A stretch of 64,000 bases of DNA from JAJPKK01 sp963747835 (GCA_963747835.1 CAVVGO010000005.1:930001-994000); one strand, 5' to 3'. Positions 28,001 through 36,679 are shown, counted from the stretch's first letter. A program made the numbers and translations. Notes: generated by a model from the sequence alone, not told the origin.

Positions 28001-28694
28001 GGGCGGCGTCATCCGCAATCTTGCGCTCAACGCGAAATTCGCGGGCGACGGCGCGTTGCTCGGCGAATTGCGCGGCAAGCCGGGCGAGCGGCAGATCGTC
28101 TATCTCGAATCCACCGATGCCGGCGCGCTGTTCCGTTTCACCGACACCTATTCGCACATGATCGGTGGACAAAGCTGGATCGCCATGGACCCGCCGACCC
28201 CGGAGGGCGCGCGGCAGGAAGGCCTGATGGAAGTTCGGGAATTCGCGGTACGCGGCGAACAGGCGCTCGACAGCGTGGTCGCGGGCGCGCCCAATGGGGC
28301 CGGCAACGGGGTGCAATTCTCCCACATGCGCGTCTCGTTCACCCGCGCGCCCGGCAAGATGTCGATCCACGAGGGGATCGTCACCGGCCCGATGGTGGGG
28401 GCCACTATCGACGGCGTGATGGACTATGCCGGCAACGACGTCCACATGCGCGGGACCTTCGTGCCGCTCTATGGGCTCAATACAGCGTTCGGACAGGTCC
28501 CGATCGTCGGCTTCCTGCTCGGCGGTAAAGAGGGATTGATCGGCAGCATGACCTACGAGGTGGTCGGTACGCCCGGCGCTCCGGTGCTGCGCGTCAACCC
28601 GATCTCCATGGTCGCGCCGGGCTTCGTGCGCAAGTTCCTGGAATTCCCGAGCGGCCTGCCCGGCGACCGTTTCCAGGATCCGTGGCGGCAGTAA
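25014..28694 (+). CDS. Giant AsmA/YhdP-like protein (DUF3971 type)
   Basis: A 1226-aa envelope protein. One transmembrane helix (about residues 105-125: GIGIGIGAIAMLFLVVAGALWW) follows a basic cytoplasmic head. The large periplasmic part is rich in beta strands with repeated GxVxF-type patterns, ending in the AsmA-like C-terminal region (GEGLRNVDLHLLRRGGVIRN; GLNTAFGQVPIVGFLLGG). E. coli YhdP is similar in size, and this superfamily is implicated in phospholipid movement to the outer membrane. The start is uncertain: TATAAT at 25023-25028 lies inside the first codons, so ATG 25056 or 25074 may be the true start. Confidence 0.8.
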   Translation: MAEYNRPRLANLRGMEAGLHMHRRAEAVRTAVRGSTGSAVARADLARQEGRQKSKRESDYEPYRESAVAAWWHNVVRPRLRWPAAKRSAGGVLGLGRNRWIRGIGIGIGAIAMLFLVVAGALWWRLASGPISFDFATPWLTAAIADNFGDQFKVEIGGTVLERDEHGRAAMRIRGIMVRDRDGTVIASAPKAEVGFSSSSLLGGRPRAERLNLVGAELAVRVEPDGRLTISTGVDKRPLATTPALASIGPSSAPSFSPDRGVEQKRSMQENVAAFLSWVDSLGALGLDGGDLTEVGLKSGNLVVDDRRNGHQSRFENIHLSVTRPHAGVLEFQLGSEDAARPWLLVASLKPGAHGTRTVDLDARQISIRDILLALRMDGGDIDVDAAISATLRGEIEQDGTPQVVHGRVMMGPGAITDLKDPLARIPIERADVTVDWDAAQHVLTAPFQIASGGARITLAARAEAPREASGPWGLSLTGGSVVLPPQSPGDEPLQLNRVVVRGRFDPVTHKLNILDAEASGKGVGVAMSGSVDFTGSDPKLNIGLAARNMSLAAFKQLWPTVFNPEVRNWVMERANGGTVEQGEIATNAPLSTLRAGGPPVPDDGLHIQITTTGTTVRPFDGLPEIRDADLVTRVRGRNATVSLGRAAVEMPSGRRLTLANGTFEVPDTQVKNPPSKVRIRMDGPVAAAAELLSLDRIRDAANVPLDPAATRGNVVATINLAMPLNEDVKASTLNYTIAADIVNFAADQFLMSQKVEAQTLRATANNQGYQIKGEMRIGGAAASVDLRHTNGEADSELRLAGTLDDAARSRLGLDPGGGVSGAIPIKVGGRVAFGSDQDNRLLVEADFTPAKVDNLFPGWTKNPNRPARASFIFVGKGKAMRFDDVAFDGGGASIRGNVEFDQNGDFATASFPIFGLSDGDRANLRLEHTPDNLYKVTVRGEAFDARTFVKSAMAGANESRPKRPAFDFDLDAKLASVTGFKGEGLRNVDLHLLRRGGVIRNLALNAKFAGDGALLGELRGKPGERQIVYLESTDAGALFRFTDTYSHMIGGQSWIAMDPPTPEGARQEGLMEVREFAVRGEQALDSVVAGAPNGAGNGVQFSHMRVSFTRAPGKMSIHEGIVTGPMVGATIDGVMDYAGNDVHMRGTFVPLYGLNTAFGQVPIVGFLLGGKEGLIGSMTYEVVGTPGAPVLRVNPISMVAPGFVRKFLEFPSGLPGDRFQDPWRQ

Positions 28695-28812
28695 CGCTCC
28701 ATCACGCTCGATCGAGTGGAATTCAATCTTAGGGTGCGCAAAGCCAACGGGTCCGGCCCTCAGCCGGCCCGGATGACAGGCTCCGCGTGCCTACGCTGCT
28801 CGGCATTGCCGC

Positions 28813-28848
28813 GTGGGCGTGGGCGTGGGCGTGGGCGTGGGCGCGGGC
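28813..28848. repeat. Hexanucleotide tandem repeat
   Basis: Five copies of GTGGGC followed by one GCGGGC variant, between the AsmA-like gene and a convergent hydrolase gene. No coding role is evident; it could vary in copy number between strains. Confidence 0.9.
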
Positions 28849-28947
28849 ACGGCGCCAAGAGCGCCTTTGCCGACCATACGAATTAACGATCCATGGTGCC
28901 CCAGTGACGCCTTCGTCGCGCTCGTAGCGTTCAGTCTCGCCGCGTCG

Positions 28948-29940
28948 CTATTGCGTGGCGCGCAGGAGATCGAGCACCGCGGCGGCGACGTCGCGCGGCG
29001 CTTCTTGCGGCACGTCGTGGCCGATGATCGGGATCATCCTGTGTTGATAAGGCCCGGTGAAGAAGCGCGACCGCGACGCCGCTGAGGCCGGCGCGGCCGC
29101 TGCGGTCGGCGCCGCGACGCCGTCGCCCTCGCCCTGCAACACGATGGTCGGTACCGTGATCGGCGGTCGAACCGCGAGGCGCTGTTCGAAAACCTCCAAC
29201 GCCGGATCGCCGGGCGCGTAGCCGAAGCGGTGTCGGTAGGACTGGATGACGACGTCAACGAAATCCGGATTGTCGAACGACACCGCGGTGCGTTCGAAGG
29301 TGGCATCGTCGAACGCCCAGTTCGGCGACCACAACCGCCACAGCAGCTTGCACAATTCGCGCCGGTTCGCGGTAAGGCCCGCGCGCCCGCGCTCGGTGTG
29401 GAAATAGTACTGGTACCAGAACCGGTGTTCCTGCGCCGGCGGCGCCGGGACGATCGAACCGGCAATATCCTGGATGTTATAGCCGTTGGCCGAGACGAGG
29501 CCGCGCACGCGTTCCGGCCACAGGGCGGCGGCGACGCAGCCCGCGCGCCCGCCCCAGTCGAAACCGGCGAGGACGGCGCGCGGCAGCCGCAACGCGTCCA
29601 TGAGTTCGACAAGATCGCGGCCGAGAGCCGCCTGCTGGCCGGAGCGCGGCGTGTCGGCGGCGAGAAACCGCGTCGCCCCGTAGCCGCGCAGATAAGGCAC
29701 GATGGCGCGATATCCGGCCGCCGTCAGCGGCGGCACCACTGCGTCGAAGGCGCGCGGATCGTAGGGAAAGCCGTGCATGAGCAGCACCGGAAAGCCGGCC
29801 TCCGGCCCGCTGTCCTCGTAGGCGATCTCAAGTGTCGGGGTGCGCGCGCGCTTGAGCAAGGTCGGTCCCGCTTGCTGAGAAAACGCCGGCGCCACCGCCG
29901 CGGCGGATGCAATGCCGATGAGCAGACGTCGGTCGATCAT
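28948..29940 (-). CDS. Exported epoxide hydrolase-type alpha/beta hydrolase
   Basis: Predicted hydrolase with an aspartate nucleophile. The elbow GFDWGGRAG has Asp where esterases have Ser, the pattern of epoxide hydrolases and haloalkane dehalogenases. LMHGFPYDPRAF supplies the oxyanion region, and IIGHDVPQEAP contains the catalytic histidine. The N-terminus MIDRRLLIGIASAAAVAPAFSQQ is a signal-like segment, so export is likely. The start at 29940 has GGAGGTG before it, so a longer upstream frame is not used. Substrate unknown; a role on exogenous epoxides is plausible. Confidence 0.82.
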   Translation of the reverse strand: MIDRRLLIGIASAAAVAPAFSQQAGPTLLKRARTPTLEIAYEDSGPEAGFPVLLMHGFPYDPRAFDAVVPPLTAAGYRAIVPYLRGYGATRFLAADTPRSGQQAALGRDLVELMDALRLPRAVLAGFDWGGRAGCVAAALWPERVRGLVSANGYNIQDIAGSIVPAPPAQEHRFWYQYYFHTERGRAGLTANRRELCKLLWRLWSPNWAFDDATFERTAVSFDNPDFVDVVIQSYRHRFGYAPGDPALEVFEQRLAVRPPITVPTIVLQGEGDGVAAPTAAAAPASAASRSRFFTGPYQHRMIPIIGHDVPQEAPRDVAAAVLDLLRATQ

Positions 29941-30087
29941 AGCGACACCTCCGTTTTGCCCGCAACCGGCTCGACGCCGGATTCTCGACGGCACGCCGGC
30001 GCGGGCGCCGCGTCACGATCCGCGGGCACATTCAGAGTATAGACATTCGGCAGCGTTTGATCACGCGCACCAACATTGGCCGCGCAC

Positions 30088-30558
30088 CTAAAACGGTTCG
30101 AACACGCGGCTTCCATTTATCGCGCCCTGCACAAAGTCGAATTGCAGAATGAGGTTGAAGACCGTCGGGTCCCACGGATCCGGATAATCGGCGGATTTTG
30201 CCTTGAGCGCGTGCGCGAACGAAGGGATGTTGCCGTGGTGCCAGCAAATGATAATCCATTTGCCATCGTACTGCGGGTTGGTTTCAATTTCTTGCGCCAG
30301 CGCCCCATAGTCCTGATCCGCAAAGTCCTTGTCGATCGAAACCCCGATGGCGTTCGAAAGCGGTTCGAGCGTCTCGTACGGTCTGTGGCTATGCTTGGAA
30401 AATGCCGAAGCAAACAGAAAGTCGGGCGCCCCGAACGTCGTCGGGATGTACGCAATGAGGCGCTGGGCCCGTTCGCGTCCGGCCGGGGACAGGTCCGGGT
30501 CACGCGGGTCGTCGGACTTTTCGGCGTGCCGCATCAGCAGGATTTGTCCTGAGTCCAT
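30088..30558 (-). CDS. Histidine phosphatase family protein (SixA/PGM-like)
   Basis: A 156-aa cytoplasmic phosphatase. The catalytic histidine is in LLMRHAEKS at the N-terminus, and the second conserved histidine is in CWHHGNI near residue 110. LSPAGRERAQRL is also a family stretch. ATG 30558 is chosen because GGAGGCAAGCG precedes it. It follows the acid phosphatase gene by 26 nt on the same strand, so both are probably in one operon. Substrate unknown; phosphohistidine proteins or small phosphate esters are possible. Confidence 0.82.
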   Translation of the reverse strand: MDSGQILLMRHAEKSDDPRDPDLSPAGRERAQRLIAYIPTTFGAPDFLFASAFSKHSHRPYETLEPLSNAIGVSIDKDFADQDYGALAQEIETNPQYDGKWIIICWHHGNIPSFAHALKAKSADYPDPWDPTVFNLILQFDFVQGAINGSRVFEPF

Positions 30559-30584
30559 CGCTTGCCTCCAAGTCCGGCGCCCGA

Positions 30585-31400
30585 TCAAGGAATGTAATAA
30601 AACGGGTTCGGCACCTTGAACGTGCGTTCGGCGTGGCCGCCGGCGAGATCGCTGTATTGATCGCCGACATTGGCAATGATCGTGACATTGAAGCGCTTTT
30701 CAATGTCGATCCGCGCGCCGGTCTTGTAGGGCGCTACCGGGCCGCTCGAATTCGCCGGACGCAGATAGAGGTGATGTGGCTCTATGCCTTTGTATCCGGC
30801 CTTGCCGAGATTCTCCACGGTCCATTCGGTCGGGGTTTTGTGTTCGACTTTCTTGTCGTTCACGTGACGCCCCGTGATGAAGAAGACTTCGACCTTTTTG
30901 CACGGCGGCCTGACATCGTTGCATCGCGCAAAATTATAGAGATCGCGCGTAGGCTTAAGCGCCGGAGCTTGCTCGCTCGCCTGCCATGCCAAATCACCGC
31001 ACGGCTCACCGCTCTTGTCGAGATCGCAAGGACCTTTAGCGAAGTAGGCATAACCGTCCCGATAGATGCGCGTCCAATTCGAAAGCGAGGTTTCGTCGAT
31101 GTCCAGCACGACGGCGGGCCTCGCCACCTGCGATGCGCGTTTTGCAATCCATCTCTTGGCTTTGACAAGCACGGCCGCGACATCGGAATCGTATTGGCTG
31201 CAGCGGTAATGGAGAATCCGCAGCTTGATCAGATCGAGATTGGGCGGTTGCCCGTTGTTCGCCGGCACCTGGGTCGGAGACGGATTGCAACCTTCCGGCG
31301 CGTCCGCCGCGGCCGGGCTGATCGCGAGATAGCCGCAGAAGGCGAGCACGACGGCCGCGCCCAGTAATTTCGTGAACAGGTCAATTCTGTTGGACATCAC
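30585..31400 (-). CDS. Exported HAD-family acid phosphatase (class B-like)
   Basis: A 271-aa phosphatase with a signal peptide (about residues 10-33, ending SPAAADA). The HAD nucleophile is in VVLDIDETSLSNW, where the first Asp attacks the phosphate and the third carries the acid. FFITGRHVND and NVGDQYSDLAGGH supply later HAD motifs. Members dephosphorylate nucleotides and other esters in the periplasm. It lies between an exported nuclease gene and the histidine phosphatase gene on the same strand, suggesting a phosphate- or nucleoside-scavenging unit. ATG 31400 or 31397 both work. Confidence 0.85.
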   Translation of the reverse strand: MMSNRIDLFTKLLGAAVVLAFCGYLAISPAAADAPEGCNPSPTQVPANNGQPPNLDLIKLRILHYRCSQYDSDVAAVLVKAKRWIAKRASQVARPAVVLDIDETSLSNWTRIYRDGYAYFAKGPCDLDKSGEPCGDLAWQASEQAPALKPTRDLYNFARCNDVRPPCKKVEVFFITGRHVNDKKVEHKTPTEWTVENLGKAGYKGIEPHHLYLRPANSSGPVAPYKTGARIDIEKRFNVTIIANVGDQYSDLAGGHAERTFKVPNPFYYIP

Positions 31401-31458
31401 GGTGCCCCTGTAATTGGCCTTCTGACCGGCGCGCGCCGCCGTCGGGCGTATCAGCGCC

Positions 31459-32316
31459 TTAACGAACAGGGCATTGATTTGAGCCGTAGGCCTGGTTGAG
31501 AAAACGCGCGAGGCGCAGTCCGGCCACGCCGAGTTTCAGGTCGAGAATGGGCAACACGTCGCGGAGATAGCGGTCATCCAGAACGTCATCGGCGGGGCGC
31601 AGATACCAAACGGTGCCGGCCGCCTTGTGGGTCTCCTCGGCCCAGTTTTTCAAGACGTCTTTGTCGATAGGCGTGCGGTTGGTGTCGGGGTCTTCGGCCT
31701 TTGCGTCTTGCGAGGTTGCGAGCCAGCCATCACTCAAGCGATTCACATAGGCTCCCCAGTCCCAAACCGTCCTCATGATCAGAGTCGTATCCCAGGACGC
31801 ATGAAAACTGATGGGGGTGTGCGTGGCCGTGCACGTGGGGCACGTCGCCAGCCCGCGCATGAAAACGTCCACGTTGATGTCATTGCCGCCGGTTTTTTCT
31901 TTAACCGTATGCAGGGGCTGATGGATGTCGCCGACCAGATGCACGGCGAACTTCAGGGCTTCGATCTGTGCGTCATCCTTCGTGCAGGGCAGGTCTCTCA
32001 GCAGCCGAACCAGTTCTGCGATAATGCAGTCGCCCTTGCCGCAATCCCGTGCCGGATCGTACGTTTTTACATCGAGCGGAATATCGACAAAGTGCCATTC
32101 GGCCGTGTCGGGGTGCGTGTCGCGCTCGTCGTCTGCCCAGCTTGCAATCGAGGCAAGCGAGCGGCCCTTCAGAAGTTTTTTGACCATCTGCGCGGCGGGG
32201 CCTGAAAGTCGCTGCTGCGCAATCTCCGCGACGATCGAATGGCCCTCCTGGCCCCAGGCCAATGCCTGCGCGACAAAGGCGCCTGTGAACGCGGCAGCTA
32301 AGGCAATCGACCTCAT
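31459..32316 (-). CDS. S1/P1-type nuclease, exported
   Basis: Zinc-dependent single-strand-preferring nuclease and 3'-nucleotidase. The signal peptide ends so that mature protein begins WGQEGH, where the N-terminal Trp is itself a zinc ligand. Further ligands are in SIASWADDERD, EWHFVDIP, HLVGDIHQPLHTV and FHASWD. All trinuclear zinc-site residues appear present. ATG 32316 (MRSIALAAAF) starts the signal peptide. It would yield nucleotides that the adjacent acid phosphatase could dephosphorylate. The phosphatase gene follows after 58 nt. Confidence 0.88.
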   Translation of the reverse strand: MRSIALAAAFTGAFVAQALAWGQEGHSIVAEIAQQRLSGPAAQMVKKLLKGRSLASIASWADDERDTHPDTAEWHFVDIPLDVKTYDPARDCGKGDCIIAELVRLLRDLPCTKDDAQIEALKFAVHLVGDIHQPLHTVKEKTGGNDINVDVFMRGLATCPTCTATHTPISFHASWDTTLIMRTVWDWGAYVNRLSDGWLATSQDAKAEDPDTNRTPIDKDVLKNWAEETHKAAGTVWYLRPADDVLDDRYLRDVLPILDLKLGVAGLRLARFLNQAYGSNQCPVR

Positions 32317-32442
32317 GGCGTCGCCCCCCATTTGCGCGCGAGTGTGCCGGCGAAATGTGACAACTGCAAGATGCGCGAAAGGAAGCGGCGCCGATCAGGC
32401 GCCCATTCGGCGGCGAGGCGGCGTATCGAGCCGCTTGCGCCG

Positions 32443-33693
32443 TCACACCGGCTTGAGCAGCACGTGGCGCTTCTTGCCGAGCGACAGCTTGATCACGCCC
32501 TCGGGAGTCAAATCCTTCAGCGACAGCATCATCTTCTCATCGACGACAGTCACGTCGTTGACCTTGAGGCCGCCGGCGCGGATGTGGCGCCGCGCTTCGC
32601 CGTTCGATGCGGCAAGCTGCGCCTTTTCGGCAAACGCCACCAGCACGCCGAGGCCGCGATCGAGGTCGGCGCGCGCGATCTCGATGCTTGGCAGCGTCGC
32701 CGAGAATGCGCCTTCCTCGAACGTCTGGCGGGCGGTGGTCGCAGCCTCGTTCGCCGCGCCGCGGCCGTGAACCATTGCGGTCGCCTCCGTCGCCAGCACC
32801 TTCTTGGCCTCGTTGATCGCCTCCCCGCGCAGCGCGGCGAGGCGATCGATCTCGTCGAGCCGCAGCACGGTGAACAGCTTGAGGAAGCGCACCACGTCGC
32901 CGTCCTCGGTGTTGCGCCAGAACTGCCAGTAGTCATAGGGGCTGACGAGGTCGGCATTGAGCCACACCGCGCCTGCCGCGGTCTTGCCCATCTTGGCGCC
33001 GGACGCAGTGGTGATCAGCGGCGACGTGAGCGCGAACAGCCGCGCATTCGCGATGCGGCGGCCGAGATCGATGCCGTTGACGATGTTGCCCCACTGATCG
33101 GAGCCGCCCATCTGCAGCACGCAACCGAGGCGCTTGTGGAGCTCGACGAAGTCATAGGCCTGCAGCACCACATAGTTGAATTCGAGGAACGACAACTCCT
33201 GCTGGCGGTCGAGGCGCATCTTGATCGAATCAAGGGTCAGCAGGCGATTGACCGAGAAATGGCGGCCGACATTGCGCAGGAAATCGATGTAGTTGATGTC
33301 GTTCAGCCAGTCGGCGTTGTTGGCCATCACAGCCTTGCCGTCGCCAAAATCGAGGAACTTCGCGAACACGGCGCGGATGCCGGTGAGATTTTGCGCGATC
33401 GTCTCATCGGTCAGCAGGCGCCGGCTTTCATCCTTGCCGGACGGATCGCCGACCCGCGTGGTGCCGCCGCCCATCAGGGCGATTGGCCGGTGCCCGGTCT
33501 GCTGCAGCCAGTGCAGCAGCATGATCGGCACGAGGTTGCCGACGTGCAGCGACGGTGCCGTGCAATCGAACCCGATATAGGCGGTGATGCGCTGCTGCGC
33601 CGCGAGCGCGTCCAGTGCGTCCGGCTCCGACACCTGTTGGATGAAGCCGCGGCTCGACAGCACGTTAAGGAAATCGGATTTGAAGGTGGTCAT
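32443..33693 (-). CDS. tyrS: Tyrosine-tRNA ligase
   Basis: Class I aminoacyl-tRNA synthetase, 416 aa, charging tRNA-Tyr. The HIGH-like signature is in APSLHVGNLVPIM, the tyrosine pocket region in GGGTTRVGDPSGKDESR, and the KMSKS-like motif is KMGKT near residue 234. An S4-like RNA-binding domain (AQLAASNGEARRHIRAGGLKVND) ends the protein. Length and domain order are normal. It is divergent from anmK, with about 100 nt between them that must contain both promoters. Confidence 0.96.
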   Translation of the reverse strand: MTTFKSDFLNVLSSRGFIQQVSEPDALDALAAQQRITAYIGFDCTAPSLHVGNLVPIMLLHWLQQTGHRPIALMGGGTTRVGDPSGKDESRRLLTDETIAQNLTGIRAVFAKFLDFGDGKAVMANNADWLNDINYIDFLRNVGRHFSVNRLLTLDSIKMRLDRQQELSFLEFNYVVLQAYDFVELHKRLGCVLQMGGSDQWGNIVNGIDLGRRIANARLFALTSPLITTASGAKMGKTAAGAVWLNADLVSPYDYWQFWRNTEDGDVVRFLKLFTVLRLDEIDRLAALRGEAINEAKKVLATEATAMVHGRGAANEAATTARQTFEEGAFSATLPSIEIARADLDRGLGVLVAFAEKAQLAASNGEARRHIRAGGLKVNDVTVVDEKMMLSLKDLTPEGVIKLSLGKKRHVLLKPV

Positions 33694-33793
33694 TTGCTTG
33701 CCGCTATCCAGGCTTTAACCGTTCGTCCGATATATTACACTATTGGAGCGATGGGTTTATCAGGTCCGACGTCAGGTTCAACCGGGGGAAATC

Positions 33794-34925
33794 ATGCATG
33801 CAGTCGGGCTCATGAGCGGAACGTCGCTCGACGGCATCGACGTGGCGTTGATCGACACCGACGGCGACACGGTGACCGGCTTCGGGCCGAGCGAGACCCA
33901 TCCTTATAGTTCCGAGGAGCGCGACCTGTTGCGTCGCGCGCTTGCCGACGCCGCTGGGCTGCGCGACCGCCTTGCCCGACCGGGTGCGCTCGCGGCGGCC
34001 GAGCGGATGATCACGGACCGTCACGCAGCAGCGGTGGCGGCGTTCCTTGGCCGGCACCGCACCGCCGGCGCCAGCGTCGACGTGATCGGATTTCACGGCC
34101 AGACCGTCCTGCATCGCCCGCAACAGCAGCTCACCGTGCAGATCGGCGACGGGCAGGCGCTGGCGGACCGGCTCGGCCTGCCGGTGGTCCATGATTTTCG
34201 CGCCGCCGACGTCGCGGCCGGCGGGCAGGGCGCGCCGCTGGTGCCGGTCTATCATGCCGCCCTTGCGGCGATGAATGCGCGACCGCGGCCCCTTGTCGTC
34301 CTCAATGTGGGTGGCGTCGCCAACATCACCTATATCGGCGAAGACGGCGAACCGATCGCCTGCGATACCGGGCCCGGCAATGCCCTGATCGACGATTTCA
34401 TGCGCGCGCGCACCGGCCATGCTTGCGATGAGGACGGCGCGACGGCGGCGCAGGGCAGGGCACGCCAGGACGTTCTCGACCGCGCGCTGGCCGATCCGTT
34501 TTTTGCGGCGCCGCCGCCTAAATCCCTCGACCGCGACGCTTTCGCGGCCGTCGCCGCGGCCGTCGCCGCGCTCAGCACCGCCGACGGTGCCACGACCCTC
34601 ACGGCGCTCACGGCCGCCGCCGTGGCGCGGATCGTGCAACACCTGCCGCATCCGCCCGCGACCGTCATCGTGGCGGGCGGCGGCTCCAGGAACCGCGCCT
34701 TGTTGGCGATGCTGGCCGAGCGGCTCGCGCCGGCGACAGGTGGAGCCCGCCGCCGCGGTTGGCTGGTCGGCGGACGCACTGGAGGCTCAGGCGTTTGCCT
34801 ATCTGGCGGTGCGCACGCTGCGGGGGCTGCCGATCACCTATCCGGGTACGACGGGCGTGCCGCATGCCATGACGGGCGGCGCCATCGCGATGCCCTCCCA
34901 AGTGCGTAAAGGGGAAACCGGATGA
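33794..34925 (+). CDS. anmK: Anhydro-N-acetylmuramic acid kinase, one frameshift
   Basis: Cytoplasmic kinase that cleaves and phosphorylates 1,6-anhydro-MurNAc in peptidoglycan recycling. The N-terminus GLMSGTSLDGIDVALID is the family signature. FHGQTVLHRP, NVGGVANITYI and CDTGPGNALIDDF follow, and VIVAGGGSRNRALLAML is the nucleotide region. An extra G at 34739/34740 shifts the frame. Removing it gives ATVEPAAAVGWSADALEAQAFAY, the expected C-terminus, and 376 aa in all. Start 33794 (MHAVGLMSG) follows GGGGGAA. The next gene overlaps the stop codon by 4 nt. Confidence 0.93.
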
Positions 34926-35452
34926 TGCTTCACTTCGCGTACGGCTCGAACATGAACCGCGTGATGATGGGGTGGCGTTGCCCCACCGCGCAGTTCGAGG
35001 GGCGTGCTGTATTGCCCGGTCACCGCTTCATCATCATGCGGCACGGCATGGCGACCGTCGTGCCTGCGCGCGGCGCCGTTGTTCACGGGGTGCTGTGGCG
35101 GCTGACGCCGCGCGACCTCGCGGCACTCAATGCTTACGAGAGTATCGATACCGGGCTCTACCGCGCCGTCACCAAGGTGGTGGTAGCGGAACGCCGGCGC
35201 GTCTCCGCGCTCGTCTATGAGGCGAGCAACCGGGTGCGGGGGCGTCCGAAATCGGGTTACATGGACGTGGTGACCACGGCCGCGCGCGATGCCGGATTGC
35301 CACCGCATTATATTCGCGGCCTCGTGCGCATCGCGCCGTCGCCGCCCGGTCGTTTTGCCCCGGCGATGCCGCTGCGCACGGCGGTGAACGTCGGGGGAGT
35401 TTCCGAGGATGACCGCCCATGGCAAATGATACCCGCGAGATCAAGCGCCTGA
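34922..35452 (+). CDS. Gamma-glutamylcyclotransferase-fold protein
   Basis: A 176-aa protein with the hallmark FAYGSNM at the N-terminus and a conserved acidic residue in NAYESIDTGLYR, as in gamma-glutamylcyclotransferases that form 5-oxoproline from gamma-glutamyl amines. The start ATGATG overlaps the anmK stop, so it is translationally coupled. It is followed by acylphosphatase, whose start lies inside this gene. Specific substrate unknown. Confidence 0.8.
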   Translation: MMLHFAYGSNMNRVMMGWRCPTAQFEGRAVLPGHRFIIMRHGMATVVPARGAVVHGVLWRLTPRDLAALNAYESIDTGLYRAVTKVVVAERRRVSALVYEASNRVRGRPKSGYMDVVTTAARDAGLPPHYIRGLVRIAPSPPGRFAPAMPLRTAVNVGGVSEDDRPWQMIPARSSA

Positions 35453-35727
35453 TGATCCGTGGCACCGTGCAGGGGATCGGGTACCGCGTTTGGGCCGAGC
35501 GCGAGGCTCTGGGACTGGGCCTCAAGGGCTGGGTGCGCAACCGGCGCGATGGCGGCGTCGAGGTGCTGCTCGCCGGGCCGCCGGCGGCTATCGCCCAGAT
35601 GATCGACCGCTGCTGGAAGGGGCCACCGCTCGCCAAGGTCGAGTCGATCGACATGCAGGACGCGAGCGCGATCGACCTTGCCGCCCGCCGTCCGGGCGAG
35701 CCGTTTTCGCTCCTCGCGACGCTGTGA
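35419..35727 (+). CDS. acyP: Acylphosphatase
   Basis: Small enzyme (102 aa) that hydrolyses carboxyl-phosphate bonds. The phosphate-binding loop GTVQGIGYRVW contains the catalytic arginine, and GWVRNRRDGGVEV contains the catalytic asparagine. The ATG at 35419 lies 34 nt inside the previous gene, so the two are overlapping and co-transcribed with anmK. Length and motif order are normal. Confidence 0.92.
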   Translation: MANDTREIKRLMIRGTVQGIGYRVWAEREALGLGLKGWVRNRRDGGVEVLLAGPPAAIAQMIDRCWKGPPLAKVESIDMQDASAIDLAARRPGEPFSLLATL

Positions 35728-35827
35728 CGCTTCGGACGCCGTGACGATTCAATTGCGATGGCGGTCTGCGGTCCGCGTTGTTTCGAAATCACGACTCCGG
35801 GCTCTCGCCGCGCAAGTGGTCTTGCAT

Positions 35828-36544
35828 CTATTCTTGCAACTCGTTTTGCACCGGCCCGAACACCGCCTCGAACCCGGTCCGCAGCGCGGCGTCGACCTCC
35901 GGCATCGTCACCCTGCGGCCGAGGTCGGCGAGGCTCGTCACGCCGTAGCGACCGTCGTCGACCCCGCACGGCACGATGCCGTCGAAATGGCTGAGGTCGG
36001 GATCGACGTTGAGGCTCACGCCGTGCAGGCTGATCCAGTGTTTCACCCGGATCCCGATGGCGGCGATCTTGTCCTCGCGCTCGCCGCCGAGGTCGGGGCG
36101 GCGCACCCACACGCCGACCCGGTCCTCGCGGCGCTCGCCCGTAATGCCGAACGTCGCCAGGGTACGGATCAGCCAATCCTCGAGATCGGCGACGAACCGG
36201 CGCACGTCGGCGCCGCGGCGCCGCAGGTCGAGCATCACATAGGCCACGCGCTGGCCGGGCCCGTGATAGGTGAACTGGCCGCCGCGTCCCGCCGCAAACA
36301 CCGGAAAGCGCGGCGCCAGCAGGTCTGCCTCCCGCGCGCTCGTCCCGGCGGTATAAAGCGAGGGATGCTCGATGAGCCAGACGCGTTCCCCGGCATCGCC
36401 CGACGCGATGGCGGCGACCCGCGCCTCCATGGCGGCAAGCGCCGCCTCATAGGCGACCGGCGCCGCCTCGACGCGCCAGCCGACCGGTGCCCCGGCGGGA
36501 AAACGCCTGGTGGCCGCACTGATCGCGTCGCGCGTGGTGGTCAA
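35828..36544 (-). CDS. lipB: Octanoyltransferase LipB
   Basis: Transfers the octanoyl group from acyl carrier protein to lipoyl domains, the first step of lipoate synthesis. GRGGQFTYHGPGQRVAY contains the conserved acyl-binding motif, KIAAIGIRVKHWISLHGVSLNV contains the catalytic lysine, and GIVPCG supplies the nucleophilic cysteine. It is 238 aa and converges on the acylphosphatase gene with about 100 nt between. Cytoplasmic, complete. Confidence 0.95.
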   Translation of the reverse strand: MTTTRDAISAATRRFPAGAPVGWRVEAAPVAYEAALAAMEARVAAIASGDAGERVWLIEHPSLYTAGTSAREADLLAPRFPVFAAGRGGQFTYHGPGQRVAYVMLDLRRRGADVRRFVADLEDWLIRTLATFGITGERREDRVGVWVRRPDLGGEREDKIAAIGIRVKHWISLHGVSLNVDPDLSHFDGIVPCGVDDGRYGVTSLADLGRRVTMPEVDAALRTGFEAVFGPVQNELQE

Positions 36545-36663
36545 CGGCTGTCCGATCGAGCAAGTCGAGTCCGCAGGACCCCGAAAGTAGGCAGGCGCGG
36601 CGCCGGTTTCAATCCGGCCCGCGCGGGTCGGCGCAATCGGCTTGGACGACCGCGCCCCAAAAA

Positions 36664-36679
36664 TTAATCATCCGCTAAC
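36664..36679 (+). promoter_or_regulatory. CtrA-like site upstream of the FliN-like gene
   Basis: TTAA-TCATCCG-CTAAC matches TTAA-N7-TTAAC except for one base. CtrA controls flagellar and cell-cycle genes in alphaproteobacteria. It lies 76 nt before the proposed start at 36755. A single mismatch over a short motif is weak evidence. Confidence 0.4.

Noticed and set aside
24993..28445. 1150-codon minus-strand frame opposite the AsmA-like gene
   Set aside because: Composition is typical of a shadow frame in GC-rich DNA, while the plus-strand protein has a transmembrane helix and a recognisable family end.
28813..28848. Tandem GTGGGC repeat as a CRISPR or regulatory array
   Set aside because: The units are 6 bp with no spacers, so it is a simple microsatellite.
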